Of a stretch of 64,000 bases of DNA, positions 47,845 through 57,539 are shown in pieces. The stretch is from CAWEQW01 sp963811365 (GTDB lineage Bacteria > Actinomycetota > Actinomycetes > Propionibacteriales > Nocardioidaceae): contig CAWEQW010000008.1 of the NCBI GenBank assembly GCA_963811365.1, positions 930,001 to 994,000 on the forward strand, written 5' to 3'. The position numbers were made by a program, and so were the translations under genes. The notes below the pieces were generated by a model, which did not search any database, had not been told where the DNA came from, and saw only the letters and a list, made by a program, of their open reading frames with translations. Position 1 is the stretch's first letter. Each line of letters begins with the position of its first letter.

Positions 47845-49059
47845 TCACGCCGAGCGCGCACGGAAGCGCTGGGTCAGCACGAACATGACCAGGGCGACCG
47901 CCTGGGTGGCGGCCACCACGACGACGAGCGCGGTCACGGAGCGCTCGTACAGCGCCCCCGCGGCTGCGCCACCGGCCACCGCGGCGGAGCCCTGGATCGC
48001 GGCGAACACGCCGTAGGCGGTCGCGTGCCGGGCGGGCTCCACCAGGTCGGCGACCAGCGCCTTCACCGTCGAGTCCTGGACGCCGACGGCCGCGCCCCAG
48101 ACCATCACCCCGACCACGGCCACCACTGCGCTCGTGTCGAACGCCAGCACCGGCACCAGCGCGACCAGGAACGGCAGCACGTACAGCACGCGGGCCTCGA
48201 CGCGGTCGTAGGAGAACCCGGTGACCAGGGCGGCGACGGCGGCCGCGGCCATTCCCGCGGCGTACACCAGTGGCACCGCGGCCACACCCACCACGTGGTC
48301 GCGGGCCAGGTGGTAGGAGATCACCCCGAACGTCACGAGCCCCGCCGTCGCGGCCCCGGTCGAGGCCGCGAAGGCGTAGAACGCCCGCGGCAGCGGCGTC
48401 GGGTCGGCGGCGGTCTCGCCGGTGGTCGGCCGGGCGGCCGCGGGCCGCACCGGTTCACCCACCCGGTGGCGCAGCGCCGCCAGCAGCCCCATGGCGACGG
48501 CACCCGGCACGACCAGCACCGCCAGCGCCGGCCACAGCCCGGTCGTCACGGCGAGGATCCCCGCGACGAGGAGCGGGCCCGCGAAGGAGCCGACCTGGTC
48601 CAGTGCCTTGTGCACCCCGAAGCCGCGGCCGCGGCCGATGCCGGTCGACGCGTACGCCAGCAGCGTCGACTTGGCCGGGCTGCGGACGGCCTTTCCGGTG
48701 CGCTCGGCGAGCAGCAGCACGCAGGCGACCGACAGCCCGACCGCGCCCAGGAAGGGGGTCACGGCCAGCAACGGCACCGACACCGCGGTGATGCCGTAGC
48801 CGAGGACGGTCAGCGTCCAGTATCGACCGGTGCGGTCGGCCATCCGTCCGAACGCCAGCCGGAGCAACAGCGCCATCGCCTCGCCGGCGCCGGTGACCAG
48901 CCCGACCAGGAGCGCCGAGGCGCCCAGCGACGCCAGGAACGGGCCGGAGATCGACCGGGCTCCCTCATAGACCATGTCCGCGGTCAGGCTGACCGCGCCG
49001 AAGCCGACCACCGCGCGCCACGCCGTCGCCCGGTCGGGGGCGAGGCGGGTGCGGGTCAT
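47845..49059 (-). CDS. MFS transporter
   Basis: Twelve-helix permease of 404 residues. It begins ATAWRAVVGFGAVSLTADMVYEGARSISGPFLASLGASA, with FGRMADRTGRYW in the loop between helices 2 and 3 and AERTGKAVRSPAKSTLLAYAS later, a pattern of bacterial MFS proteins of unknown substrate. ATG 49059 has TACCCT six bases upstream. Convergent with the acyl-CoA dehydrogenase. Confidence 0.87.
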   Translation of the reverse strand: MTRTRLAPDRATAWRAVVGFGAVSLTADMVYEGARSISGPFLASLGASALLVGLVTGAGEAMALLLRLAFGRMADRTGRYWTLTVLGYGITAVSVPLLAVTPFLGAVGLSVACVLLLAERTGKAVRSPAKSTLLAYASTGIGRGRGFGVHKALDQVGSFAGPLLVAGILAVTTGLWPALAVLVVPGAVAMGLLAALRHRVGEPVRPAAARPTTGETAADPTPLPRAFYAFAASTGAATAGLVTFGVISYHLARDHVVGVAAVPLVYAAGMAAAAVAALVTGFSYDRVEARVLYVLPFLVALVPVLAFDTSAVVAVVGVMVWGAAVGVQDSTVKALVADLVEPARHATAYGVFAAIQGSAAVAGGAAAGALYERSVTALVVVVAATQAVALVMFVLTQRFRARSA

Positions 49060-49065
49060 CCCGAG

Positions 49066-49071
49066 AGGGTA
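49066..49071 (-). promoter_or_regulatory. Leaderless-type -10 element of the MFS gene
   Basis: TACCCT on the minus strand, six bases before the ATG at 49059, inside the short gap after the P450 gene. Confidence 0.55.
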
Positions 49072-49083
49072 CGGCGCAGGAGG

Positions 49084-50358
49084 CTAGTGCAGCCGCACGG
49101 GCAGCCGCTCGACGCCGTACACCAGCGACATGCCGCGGTAGTCGATCTCGCCCGGCTCGACCCCCAGGGTCAGGTCGGGGAACCGACGGGCCAGCGCCGG
49201 GTAGGCCGTGCGCAGCTCCATGCGGGCCAGCTCCGCGCCGACGCACCGGTGGAACCCGTGGCCGAACGCGAGGTGCGAGACGGGGCCGCGGGAGGTGCGG
49301 AACTCGTCCAGCCCGCCCGCGACGCGCGGGTCGCGGTTGGCGCCCGAGATGTGGCAGAGGACCACGTCACCCTTGCCGAAGCGGTGACCGGCGAGCTCGA
49401 CGTCGTGCTTGGGGAAGCGCGGGAACGCGACCTGCACGACGGACAGGTAGCGCAGCAGCTCCTCGACGGTCCGCTCCACGGACTCCGGCTGCTGCGCCAG
49501 CCGCGCGTAGTCGTCGGGGTGCTCGAGCAGGACCGCGGTGCCGAGCGCGAGCATGCTGGCGCTGGTCTCCTGACCTCCGTTGAACACCCCGTCCGCCAGG
49601 CCGCCGAGGTCGAAGTCGCTGATCTCGTCGCCACGCTCGCGGATGATCTGGCCGATCAGGCCGTCGCCCGGATTCGCCCGCTGCTTGCGGGTCGCCTCCA
49701 TCAGGAACCTGCGCGAGTCCGACACCGCCCCGAACGTCCCGGTGCCGCCGTACGTGACGTCGAAGCGGGCCGAGCCGAGCTGCCGGAAGGTCTCGCGGTC
49801 CTCGTCCGGCAGGCCCAGAAGCTCGCAGATGACGAGGAACGGGATCGGGAACGCGAAGTCCTGCACGAGGTCGACGTCGGGACCGTGCGACTCCATCACG
49901 TCGAGCTGGTGCTCCACGATCCCGGCGATCCGCGGCCGCAGCCGCTCCAGCCGGCGCATCGTGAACTCCGGGGTCAGCAGCTTGCGCAGCGCGGTGTGCT
50001 GCGGCGGATCCGTGAACCCGAGGCCACCTATGTCGCCGTCGGTGGTGGAGCCGCGCCTGCCGACGAGCGGCCGGATGTCGTTGCTGTAGCTGGTGGTGTC
50101 GGCCAGCACCTCGCGGGCCTCCATGTCGCCGGTCACCATCCACACGTTCATGCCGAGGAACGACGTCAGCCTGTGCACCGGCTCCCGGTCGCGGACCTCG
50201 CCGAGCCGGGGCACCGGGTCGACGCCGCTGCGCTGCAACGGCCAGGCGAGCGACTCGGGCACCCGGTCGAGCGTGGACAGGTCGATGCCCTTGCTGCCGA
50301 CCCTGGCCATGACTCGACGGCGCACCTGGGTCTTGAGGTACGTCGTGACGCGGGACAT
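49084..50358 (-). CDS. Cytochrome P450
   Basis: Haem monooxygenase of 424 residues. The haem-ligand Cys is in LAFGHGFHRCVGAELARMEL; the I-helix oxygen-activation segment is FNGGQETSASM; the ExxR pair is in EELLR; the meander region carries FRTSRGPVSH. Substrate unknown. ATG 50358 follows AGGAG; TACCCT at 50403-50398 gives a leader of about 30 bases. No ferredoxin partner is nearby. Confidence 0.94.
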   Translation of the reverse strand: MSRVTTYLKTQVRRRVMARVGSKGIDLSTLDRVPESLAWPLQRSGVDPVPRLGEVRDREPVHRLTSFLGMNVWMVTGDMEAREVLADTTSYSNDIRPLVGRRGSTTDGDIGGLGFTDPPQHTALRKLLTPEFTMRRLERLRPRIAGIVEHQLDVMESHGPDVDLVQDFAFPIPFLVICELLGLPDEDRETFRQLGSARFDVTYGGTGTFGAVSDSRRFLMEATRKQRANPGDGLIGQIIRERGDEISDFDLGGLADGVFNGGQETSASMLALGTAVLLEHPDDYARLAQQPESVERTVEELLRYLSVVQVAFPRFPKHDVELAGHRFGKGDVVLCHISGANRDPRVAGGLDEFRTSRGPVSHLAFGHGFHRCVGAELARMELRTAYPALARRFPDLTLGVEPGEIDYRGMSLVYGVERLPVRLH

Positions 50359-50397
50359 GCACGCTCCTGCCCTGGTGACGAATCGGTGAACACCTGA

Positions 50398-50403
50398 GGG
50401 TAG
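50398..50403 (-). promoter_or_regulatory. Putative -10 element of the P450 gene
   Basis: TACCCT on the minus strand, 39 bases before the ATG; this transcript should have a short leader with an AGGAG ribosome site. Confidence 0.45.
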
Positions 50404-50447
50404 CCCGGGCCCTGCCCCGCCCGACGCAAGACGGCTCCGTGGGCGCC

Positions 50448-51656
50448 TCAGGAGGTGCTACCGAGCACCGTGGCGCCGGCGGTCCAGCCCAGCGGGTCGG
50501 CGAGGAGCGGGGCGAACGCCAGCTCCGCGGCGCCCATCAGGGAGGAGTCCGGCCCCAGCCCCGCCGGCCTGATCTCGACGTCCTGGCTGGGCGGCACCAG
50601 CACGCCACGCAGCAGCCCGCCCTCGACCACCTCGCGACGCGACTGCCACACCATGGCGAGCACGCCGCCGAGCAGCACCACCTGGGGGTTGAACAGGTGC
50701 ACCACGGTGCGCAGTCCGATCCCGATCCAGTGCGCGGTCTCCTCCAGCGCCGACGCGGCGCGCTTGTCCCCGCTTCCTGCGGCGCGGATCACCTCCTCGA
50801 CCGCCTCGGGCCCACCCCCGGGCAGCCGGCCGGCACCGACGAGCAGCTGGTTCTCGCCGACCTTGGTCTCCCAGCACCCGTACGCGCCGCAGCGGCACTC
50901 CGGGCCCGCCGGGTCGACCGGGATGTGCCCGACCTCGCCGGCGTACCCCTGGGACCCCCGTAGCTGGGTGCCGGAGAGCAGGAAGCCGCCACCGATGCCG
51001 ACGCTGCCGCTGAGGTAGCCGACGTCGTTGTAGCCGACCGCGGCTCCGCGGAGGTGCTCGGCGAGCACGCCGAGGTTCGCGTCGTTGTCGGTGGTCACCG
51101 GCATCTGGAGCTCGTCGGCGAGCATCTCGGTGAACGGGGCGTCGACCCAGCCGAGGTTAGGGGCGAAGCGGACCAGCCCGTCGGAGGCGCGCACCGCCCC
51201 CGGAGCGGAGGTCCCCGCCGCGACGCACCGTCCGGCAAGCGAGCCACCCAGGATGTCCCGGGCCATCTGGGCCACGCTCTCCACGACCTGGGCGACGTCG
51301 TGCTCGCCCCGCTGGTGCACCCGCGTCCGCCGGTCGAGCACCTGGCCCCCGAGCCCGACGAGCGCCACCGCGATCCGGTCCACGTCGAGGCCGATGGCCA
51401 GCACCGTCACGTCGGCACGCGGCACCACGACCAGCGAGGGCCGGCCGGAGCGTCTGCCTCCGGTCGGCACCTCCTCACGGACGAGCCCGAGCGCCGCGAG
51501 CTGGGTGGTCAGGTCACCGATCGTGCTGCGGTTCAGCCCGAGCTCGGCGGTGAGGTGAGCCCGGCTGGTCGGCCCGGAGACGTGCACCCGAGTGAGCAGC
51601 GCGGACATGTTCGTCCGCCTGAGCTCCTCCTGTCCGATGCCTGCCTGTCGAGCCAT
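50448..51656 (-). CDS. ROK-family transcriptional regulator
   Basis: Repressor of 402 residues. An N-terminal winged helix (SALLTRVHVSGPTSRAHLTAELGLNRSTIGDLTTQL) precedes the ROK sugar-kinase-like fold (SGSVGIGGGFLL, GYAGEVGHIPVDP, zinc site CRCGAYGCWE). It should sense a sugar or sugar phosphate and control the ABC operon just upstream (51691-55059), probably at the CTATGTTG dyad near 55106-55128. ATG 51656 lies 34 bases after the permease stop. Confidence 0.92.
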   Translation of the reverse strand: MARQAGIGQEELRRTNMSALLTRVHVSGPTSRAHLTAELGLNRSTIGDLTTQLAALGLVREEVPTGGRRSGRPSLVVVPRADVTVLAIGLDVDRIAVALVGLGGQVLDRRTRVHQRGEHDVAQVVESVAQMARDILGGSLAGRCVAAGTSAPGAVRASDGLVRFAPNLGWVDAPFTEMLADELQMPVTTDNDANLGVLAEHLRGAAVGYNDVGYLSGSVGIGGGFLLSGTQLRGSQGYAGEVGHIPVDPAGPECRCGAYGCWETKVGENQLLVGAGRLPGGGPEAVEEVIRAAGSGDKRAASALEETAHWIGIGLRTVVHLFNPQVVLLGGVLAMVWQSRREVVEGGLLRGVLVPPSQDVEIRPAGLGPDSSLMGAAELAFAPLLADPLGWTAGATVLGSTS

Positions 51657-51690
51657 CGTGAGCTCCCACAAGCCTCGCGCTCGTCTCCGG

Positions 51691-52953
51691 TCAGCCGCGG
51701 CCGCTCGCGGCAGCCCTCCGGCGACTGACCGCGTCGACGCTGGCCGCCAGCAGCAGCACGGCACCGGTGACGATGTAGACCCGGCCCTGTGGCTGGTTGA
51801 GCAGCGCCATGCCGTTGTCGATCACGGCGACCACCAGACCACCGATCACGGCGTCCACGACACGGCCCTTGCCGCCGAACAGGCTCGTGCCGCCGATCAC
51901 GGCCGCGCCCACGGCGTACAGCAGGGTCAGCGAGCCACCTGTGGACGGGGAGACCGAGTTGTCCCGGCTGGCCAGCAGGAGACCGGCGATCGCGGCGAGC
52001 GAGGAGCACATGATGAAGCAGGACAGCTTGACGTTCTTGACCGCGATGCCGGCGCGCCTGGCGGCCTCCTCGTTGCCGCCCACGGCGTACACGTGCCGCC
52101 CCCAGGAAGTACGGCTGAGCAGGAACGTCAGCCCGACCAGCAGCACCACCAGCACGGCGACGACGTTCGGGACACCCTTGATCGAGCTGATCGTCGGGTT
52201 CTGGCTGCGCTCACCACTGAGGTAGCCCGTCGCCCCCAGCAGCACGACGCTGATCACGCCGGTCTTGAACGCCCAGACGGGCAACGGGTCGCCGGCGAGC
52301 CCAGCGGCCCGTCGGGACCGGGACTGCTGGAAGGTCATCACCGCGTAGACCGCGAGGCCGCCGACGCAGATCGTCCAACCGAGCCACACCGGGAGGTTCT
52401 CGTTCATGATCGCCAGCATCGTCGAGTCGCGGTAGGCGATCGTGCCGCCCTCGCCGATCAGGAGCAGCATCAGTCCCTGCAACGCGAGGAACATGGCCAA
52501 GGTGACCACGAACGACGGGATGCCGAGCCGGGAGACCAGCAGACCGATGCAGATCCCGACGACCGCCCCGGTCGCCAGCGCAGCAAGGATCGCGAGGTAC
52601 CAGGGCCAGCCGTGGTTGGTCAGCGCGATGCCGCCCACGCAGGCGGCCGTGCCGGCGGTGAAGCCGGCCGACAGGTCGATCTCGCCCAGCAGGAGAACGA
52701 AGACCAGGCCCATGGCGATCACGATGACCGCCGCCGCCTGGTTGATCAGGTTGGCGAAGTTGAAGGCGTTGGTGAAGGTCGAGGGACGCAGGATCGAGAA
52801 GACCAGGACCAGTGCGACCAGCCCCAGCACGGCGGGCAGGGCGCCCACTTCGCCGCCGCGCAGCTTCGTGAGGTAGGCCCTGACGATGCCGCCGACCGAC
52901 TCGTCGACAGGGTGGTCGTGCTGTTCCTGTGGCGGGGTGGCGATGGTGCTCAT
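51691..52953 (-). CDS. Sugar ABC transporter permease (XylH/RbsC family)
   Basis: Inner-membrane permease of 420 residues with about ten helices. VFVLLLGEIDLSAGFTAG and LGIPSFVVTLAMFLALQG are the RbsC/XylH hallmarks; GNEEAARRAGIAVKNVKL is the cytoplasmic loop that contacts the ATPase; VIGGTSLFGGKGRVVDAVIGG follows. The longer form and neighbouring XylF-like protein suggest xylose or a similar pentose. ATG 52953 shares a base with the ATPase stop. Confidence 0.93.
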   Translation of the reverse strand: MSTIATPPQEQHDHPVDESVGGIVRAYLTKLRGGEVGALPAVLGLVALVLVFSILRPSTFTNAFNFANLINQAAAVIVIAMGLVFVLLLGEIDLSAGFTAGTAACVGGIALTNHGWPWYLAILAALATGAVVGICIGLLVSRLGIPSFVVTLAMFLALQGLMLLLIGEGGTIAYRDSTMLAIMNENLPVWLGWTICVGGLAVYAVMTFQQSRSRRAAGLAGDPLPVWAFKTGVISVVLLGATGYLSGERSQNPTISSIKGVPNVVAVLVVLLVGLTFLLSRTSWGRHVYAVGGNEEAARRAGIAVKNVKLSCFIMCSSLAAIAGLLLASRDNSVSPSTGGSLTLLYAVGAAVIGGTSLFGGKGRVVDAVIGGLVVAVIDNGMALLNQPQGRVYIVTGAVLLLAASVDAVSRRRAAASGRG

Positions 52954-53795
52954 CACTCCTCCTCGGGGGTGGTCTCGAGCTCGTCTTCGGCCGTCAGCGG
53001 TGTCTGCATGCCGATGTCTCCGGACCGACCGGTGGTGATCAGCTCGACCACCTGGTTGCTGGTCACGTCCTTGGCGTGCACCTGCGCGACCATCTTCCCG
53101 AGGTAGAGCACCGCGATCTCGTCGGCGACCGCGAACACGTCGTTCAGGTTGTGGCTGATGAGGATCACCCCGAGGCCGTGGTCGGCGAGCCGGCGCACCA
53201 GCTTGAGGACCTGCTCGGTCTGGGCGACACCGAGGGCCGCCGTCGGCTCGTCGAGGATCACGACCCGGGAGTTCCAGAGCACTGCGCGGGCGATCGCGAC
53301 GGTCTGCCGCTGGCCGCCGGAGAGGCTGGCGACCAGGGTGCGCACCGAGCGCGAGCGTGCGCACGGACAGCCCCTTGAGGGTCTCCTTCGCCCGGCTCTC
53401 CATGGTGGCCTCATCGAGCCGCCCGCTCTTGGTCACCTCGCGACCGAGGAACAGGTTGTGGACGATGTCGAGGTTGTCGCACAGCGCCAGGTCCTGGTAG
53501 ACGACCTCGATGCCGAGCGCGTTGCTGTGCGGGGATTGGCACGTGTACGCGCTTGCCCTCGAAGAGGTACTCGCCGCCGTCGAAGGAGTGGATGCCGGCG
53601 ACGCCCTTGATCAGGGTGCTCTTGCCCGCGCCGTTGTCGCCCACGAGCGCGGTGACCTCGCCGGGCGTGACGTCGAGGTCGACGCCATGCAGGACGTGGA
53701 CGGCGCCGAAGCTCTTGTTGACGCCTCGCAGCGTCAGCAGGGTTCGGTCGATGCCGGTGGCCGGCAGCTCGGCTGCGGTGCGTCGACACGGTCAT
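52953..53795 (-). pseudogene. Sugar ABC transporter ATP-binding protein, with three frameshifts
   Basis: Single-domain sugar ATPase of about 280 residues. Walker A GDNGAGKSTLIKG, signature SLSGGQRQTVAIARAV, Walker B VVILDEPTAALG and the H-loop ISHNLNDVF are all readable, but in three different frames. Breaks, each one extra base: near 53780 just after MTVST; near 53530 in VHVP..HSNALGIEVVYQDLALCDNL; near 53350 between SVRTL and RSVRTLVASLSGG. The three insertions add up to a whole codon. Conserved residues are intact, so errors in sequence are a real possibility. Confidence 0.85.
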
Positions 53796-53923
53796 CGGGT
53801 CGTAGACGACCGTCGGAGGGCGGAACGGATGGGCGCTTGTGTCGTGGCCTGCCGCGCGGTGCGGCACCAGGTCGGCCAGGCAGCCGGGCCCGGCCCGGAG
53901 GCCGGGCGGCCCCGTCAGCTGTG

Positions 53924-55059
53924 CTACTGGATGCCGGCCTGCTGGCAGTACTGCGGCGTAGCTGGCCGGTGCAGATGTCCGACGCCTTCTGGAAGCCGTC
54001 GTCGATGACCGTCTTGACGTTGTCCTTGAAGATCGGACTGCGGCGTCGCGAGCACGGACGGGACATCCTTGTTCAGGACGGTGTCCATGACCTTGCCGGT
54101 GGCGAGCTGCTGGGCCTTGGTCCTGTCGCCCTTGATCAGCGCGATCGCGAGGTCCGAGGCGGCCTTGGCCTCGAGGTTGACGTCCTTGTAGACGGTCATG
54201 CACTGCGTGCCTGCGAGGATCCGCTGCAGACCCTCGACACTCGCGTCCTGGCCGGTGACCGGGACCTTGCCCGCGAGGCCGTTCTTCGACAGGATCGCGA
54301 CGATGCCGCCGGCCATCGTGTCGTTGGCGGAGACGACGCCGTCGACGTTGCCCTTGTTCTGGGTGTAGAGCTGCTCGAAGGCGGTGCCGGCCTTGGTGGC
54401 GTCCCAGTAGCCGGTCTGGTCCCGACGACCTTGTAGTCCCCGGAGTCGACCTTCGGCTTGAGGGCCTCGACGTAGCCTGACTTGAACAGCGCGGCGTTGT
54501 TGTCGGTCGGGTCACCGTTGATGTACACGATGTTGGCCTTGGTCTTGCCCTCGTCGGTCAGGCACTTCTGCAGGCCGTGACCCATGAGCTCGCCGACCTT
54601 CACGTTGTCGAAGGACACGTAGTAGGTGGCACCGCCGCCCAGCGTGAGCCGGTCGTAGTCGATCGTCTGGACGCCGGCGGCCTGGGCCTTCTTCAGACAC
54701 GCGCTACCGGAGTCGGAGTCGAGGTTGACGATCATCAGCACCTGGACGCCGCTGTTGATCATGCTGTCGCAGAGGGTGGCGAACTTGGACTTGTCACCGC
54801 CCGCGTTCTGGATGTTGGACTGGATCCCGGCCTTGTCGAACGCCGACTTCAGCGCGGGACGGTCGTTGGACTCCCACCGCGGGGAGGTGGTGGCGTCGGG
54901 AAGGATGACCCCGACCTTCTTGGCTGCGGAGCCTCCGCCCGAGGAGGAGCCGCCGGATGAGCTGCCCGAGGAGTCGTTGCCGCCACATGCGGCTACGGCG
55001 AGGAGCATGGCGCCCACCGCCATCACGGATGCGACGCGCGCACCCTTGCTCTTGAACAT
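53924..55059 (-). pseudogene. Sugar ABC transporter substrate-binding lipoprotein (XylF-like), with four frameshifts
   Basis: Periplasmic-type binding lipoprotein of about 378 residues. Signal peptide with lipobox AVAACGG (Cys near residue 25), Ser/Gly linker, then KKVGVILPDATTSPRWESNDRPALKSAF, VYINGDPTDNNAALFKSG and VTGQDASVEGLQRILAGTQCMTVYKD, as in XylF/pentose-binding proteins. Frame changes: a lost base in a CCC run (minus-strand GGG) at 54421-54423, and extra bases near 54037, 53961 and 53951 close to the C terminus. ATG 55059; the promoter carries a ROK-type operator. Confidence 0.86.
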
Positions 55060-55105
55060 CTTCAAACACCCTTCAGTCGGGTCGGTGCGGTTGTGACTGC
55101 CGCCA

Positions 55106-55128
55106 CTATGTTGTGTCAAACAACATAG
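55106..55128. promoter_or_regulatory. ROK-type operator CTATGTTG-N7-CAACATAG
   Basis: Perfect 8-bp arms with a 7-base centre. On the minus strand it contains the -10 TATGTT (55127-55122), paired with -35 TTGTGG (55150-55145) at 17 bases. A related half-site TTTGTTGT lies at 55168-55175. The downstream operon ends in a ROK repressor gene. The rest of the 241-base gap shows nothing. Confidence 0.72.
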
Positions 55129-55300
55129 ACCTCGTCGCACCAGTCCACAAGCACTGTTCGGTAACAGTTTGTTGTCCTGAAAAACCTACGAACGGCATCA
55201 AAGTGGGCTATGCTCCGCCCCTTCGGCGCGCGAAACGGGTGGGACTGCTGCGTCGCCAGGGGGTGAGGTGACCGGTGGGACGGCGCAGCCGGTGCTGGCG

Positions 55301-55834
55301 CTACAGCGGGTCGTCGTGCAGGATCCGCTCGAACAGCCGGTGGTCCTGCCAGCGGCCGTCGATGAACAGGAAGCGACGGGCCAGGCCGTACTCCCGGAAC
55401 CCGCAGCCGAGCAGCACGCCCTGCGAGGCCGTGTTGTGCACCAGGGTGCCGGCCTCCACCCGGTGCAGCGCCCGGCGCCGGGCCGCGTCGACCGCATGCT
55501 CGACCGCCGCCCTGGCGAGCCCCCGTCGCAGGTGGCCGGCGTCGACCCAGTAGCCGAGGCTGGCGCTGCGCAGCACGCCGAGCACGATGTTGTTGAGGTT
55601 CACCCGACCGACGATCTGCTGCTCGCAGGTGATCACCCAGGACGCCTGCTGGCCGGCGGCGACGCCCGAGAGCTGGCCGGCGACGGCGGCCGCCTGCCCG
55701 GCCTCGGTGTAGAACGAGGCGTCCCGCCGCGGGTCCCAGGGCGCGAGGTGCGCCCGGTTGCGGACGTACGCCGCGGCGAGCTCGGCCGCGTCGTCGTGGC
55801 GCAGATCTCGGACCTCGTAGCCGGCGGGGATCAC
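55301..55834 (-). CDS. RimJ/RimL-type GNAT acetyltransferase
   Basis: N-acetyltransferase of 177 residues. LGYWVDAGHLRRGLARAAVEHAVDAA carries the acetyl-CoA loop and VHNTASQGVLLGCGFREYGLARRFLFIDGRWQDHRLF is the RimJ-type C terminus. May acetylate a ribosomal protein N terminus, but the acceptor is not certain. Follows guaA on the same strand. Confidence 0.88.
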   Translation of the reverse strand: MIPAGYEVRDLRHDDAAELAAAYVRNRAHLAPWDPRRDASFYTEAGQAAAVAGQLSGVAAGQQASWVITCEQQIVGRVNLNNIVLGVLRSASLGYWVDAGHLRRGLARAAVEHAVDAARRRALHRVEAGTLVHNTASQGVLLGCGFREYGLARRFLFIDGRWQDHRLFERILHDDPL

Positions 55835-55859
55835 GAGGCGACGCTAGCGCGAGGCGCGC

Positions 55860-57428
55860 TCACTCCCACTCGATGGTCCCCGGGGGCTTGCTCGTCACGT
55901 CCAGCGTCACCCGGTTCACCGCGGGCACCTCGTTGGTGATCCGCGTGGAGATCGCCTCCACCACGTCGTACGGGAGCCGCGCCCAGTCGGCGGTCATCGC
56001 GTCCTCCGACGTCACCGGACGCAGCACGACCGGGTGGCCGTACGTGCGACCGTCCCCCTGGACGCCGACCGAGCGGACCTCCCCGAGCAGGACCACCGGG
56101 AACTGCCAGATGCGGCCGTCGAGGCCCGCGCGGGTGACCTCCTCGCGGGCGACAGCGTCCGCCTCGCGCAGGATCTCCAGCCGGTCGTGGGTCACCTCGC
56201 CGACGATCCTGATCGCCAGGCCGGGCCCCGGGAACGGGTGCCGCCAGACGATCTCGGGAGGCAGCCCGAGCTGCTCGCCGACCAGCCGGACCTCGTCCTT
56301 GAACAGCGTGCGCAGCGGCTCGACCAGCGCGAACTCGAGGTCCGCGGGGAGCCCGCCGACGTTGTGGTGGGACTTGATGTTGGAGGTGCCGGCGCCTCCG
56401 CCGGACTCCACGACGTCCGGGTAGAGGGTGCCCTGGACCAGGAACTGCACCTTGTCGCCGTGCGCGGCCGCGTCCCCGACGATCTCGGCCTCGGCGGCCT
56501 CGAACACCCGGATGAACTCGCGGCCGATGATCTTGCGCTTCTGCTCGGGGTCGCTGACCCCGGCGAGTGCGTCGAGGAACCGCTTCTGGGCGTCCACGAC
56601 GTGCAGCGAGACGCCCGTGGCGGCGACGAAGTCCCGCTCGACCTGCTCGGCCTCGCCCTTGCGCAGCAGCCCGTGGTCCACGAACACGCAGGTGAGCTGG
56701 TCCCCGATGGCTCGCTGCACCAGCGCGGCGGCCACCGCGGAGTCGACTCCTCCGGAGAGCCCGCAGATCGCCCGCCGGCCGCCGATCTGCTGACGGATCC
56801 GCGAGACCTGCTCCTCGACGATGTTGACCATCGTCCAGGTGGGCCGGCAGCCGGCGATCTCGAGCAGGAAGTGGGAGAGCAGCTGCTGGCCGTGCTCGGT
56901 GTGCAGCACCTCCGGGTGCCACTGGACGCCGGCCAGCCGCCGGTCGAGGTCCTCGAACGCCGCGACAGGCGAGTGCGCGGAGGTGGCCAGCGCGGTGAAG
57001 CCCGGCGGCGCGGCCACCACCGAGTCGCCGTGGCTCATCCAGACGCGGTGCTCGGCGGGCACGTCGGACAGGAGGGTGCCGGGGTGCACCACGCTGACCG
57101 GCGTCCGGCCGTACTCCGACCGCCCGGTCCGCCGCACCTCGCCGCCGAGCGCGAGCGCCATCGCCTGGAACCCGTAGCACATGCCGAACACCGGGACGCC
57201 GGCCTCGAAGACCTCCGGACCGACCTGCGGCGCCCCCGACGCGTACACCGAGGACGGACCGCCGGACAGGATGATCGCCTTCGGGCGCCGCGCGAGGAGG
57301 TCGGCGACCGGGGTCGTGTGCGGCACGATCTCGGAGTAGACCCGCGCCTCGCGCACCCGTCTGGCGATCAGCTGGGCGTACTGGGCGCCGAAGTCGACGA
57401 CGAGGACGAGGTCGTGGTCGGTGCTCAC
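55860..57428 (-). CDS. guaA: GMP synthase (glutamine-hydrolysing)
   Basis: Converts XMP to GMP; 522 residues. Glutaminase triad: Cys in PVFGMCYGFQAMA, His in GVQWHPEVLHTEHG. The ATP pyrophosphatase P-loop is GLSGGVDSAVAAALV, and the C terminus ends in the family pattern KPPGTIEWE. GTG 57428 is seven bases after TAGACT with no ribosome site, a clear leaderless case; an in-frame start at 57458 is upstream of that promoter. Confidence 0.97.
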   Translation of the reverse strand: MSTDHDLVLVVDFGAQYAQLIARRVREARVYSEIVPHTTPVADLLARRPKAIILSGGPSSVYASGAPQVGPEVFEAGVPVFGMCYGFQAMALALGGEVRRTGRSEYGRTPVSVVHPGTLLSDVPAEHRVWMSHGDSVVAAPPGFTALATSAHSPVAAFEDLDRRLAGVQWHPEVLHTEHGQQLLSHFLLEIAGCRPTWTMVNIVEEQVSRIRQQIGGRRAICGLSGGVDSAVAAALVQRAIGDQLTCVFVDHGLLRKGEAEQVERDFVAATGVSLHVVDAQKRFLDALAGVSDPEQKRKIIGREFIRVFEAAEAEIVGDAAAHGDKVQFLVQGTLYPDVVESGGGAGTSNIKSHHNVGGLPADLEFALVEPLRTLFKDEVRLVGEQLGLPPEIVWRHPFPGPGLAIRIVGEVTHDRLEILREADAVAREEVTRAGLDGRIWQFPVVLLGEVRSVGVQGDGRTYGHPVVLRPVTSEDAMTADWARLPYDVVEAISTRITNEVPAVNRVTLDVTSKPPGTIEWE

Positions 57429-57435
57429 CGGCCGG

Positions 57436-57441
57436 AGTCTA
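57436..57441 (-). promoter_or_regulatory. Leaderless-type -10 element of guaA
   Basis: TAGACT on the minus strand, seven bases before the GTG at 57428. Confidence 0.58.
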
Positions 57442-57539
57442 TCGGCCGGCCGCTGCAAGTCGGCGACAAGTCGGCTGCAAGCGCTCCCTTCGAGAGTGGA
57501 CCCACCGAGAACACCGGACCGTCTTCAGGGAGTACCACC

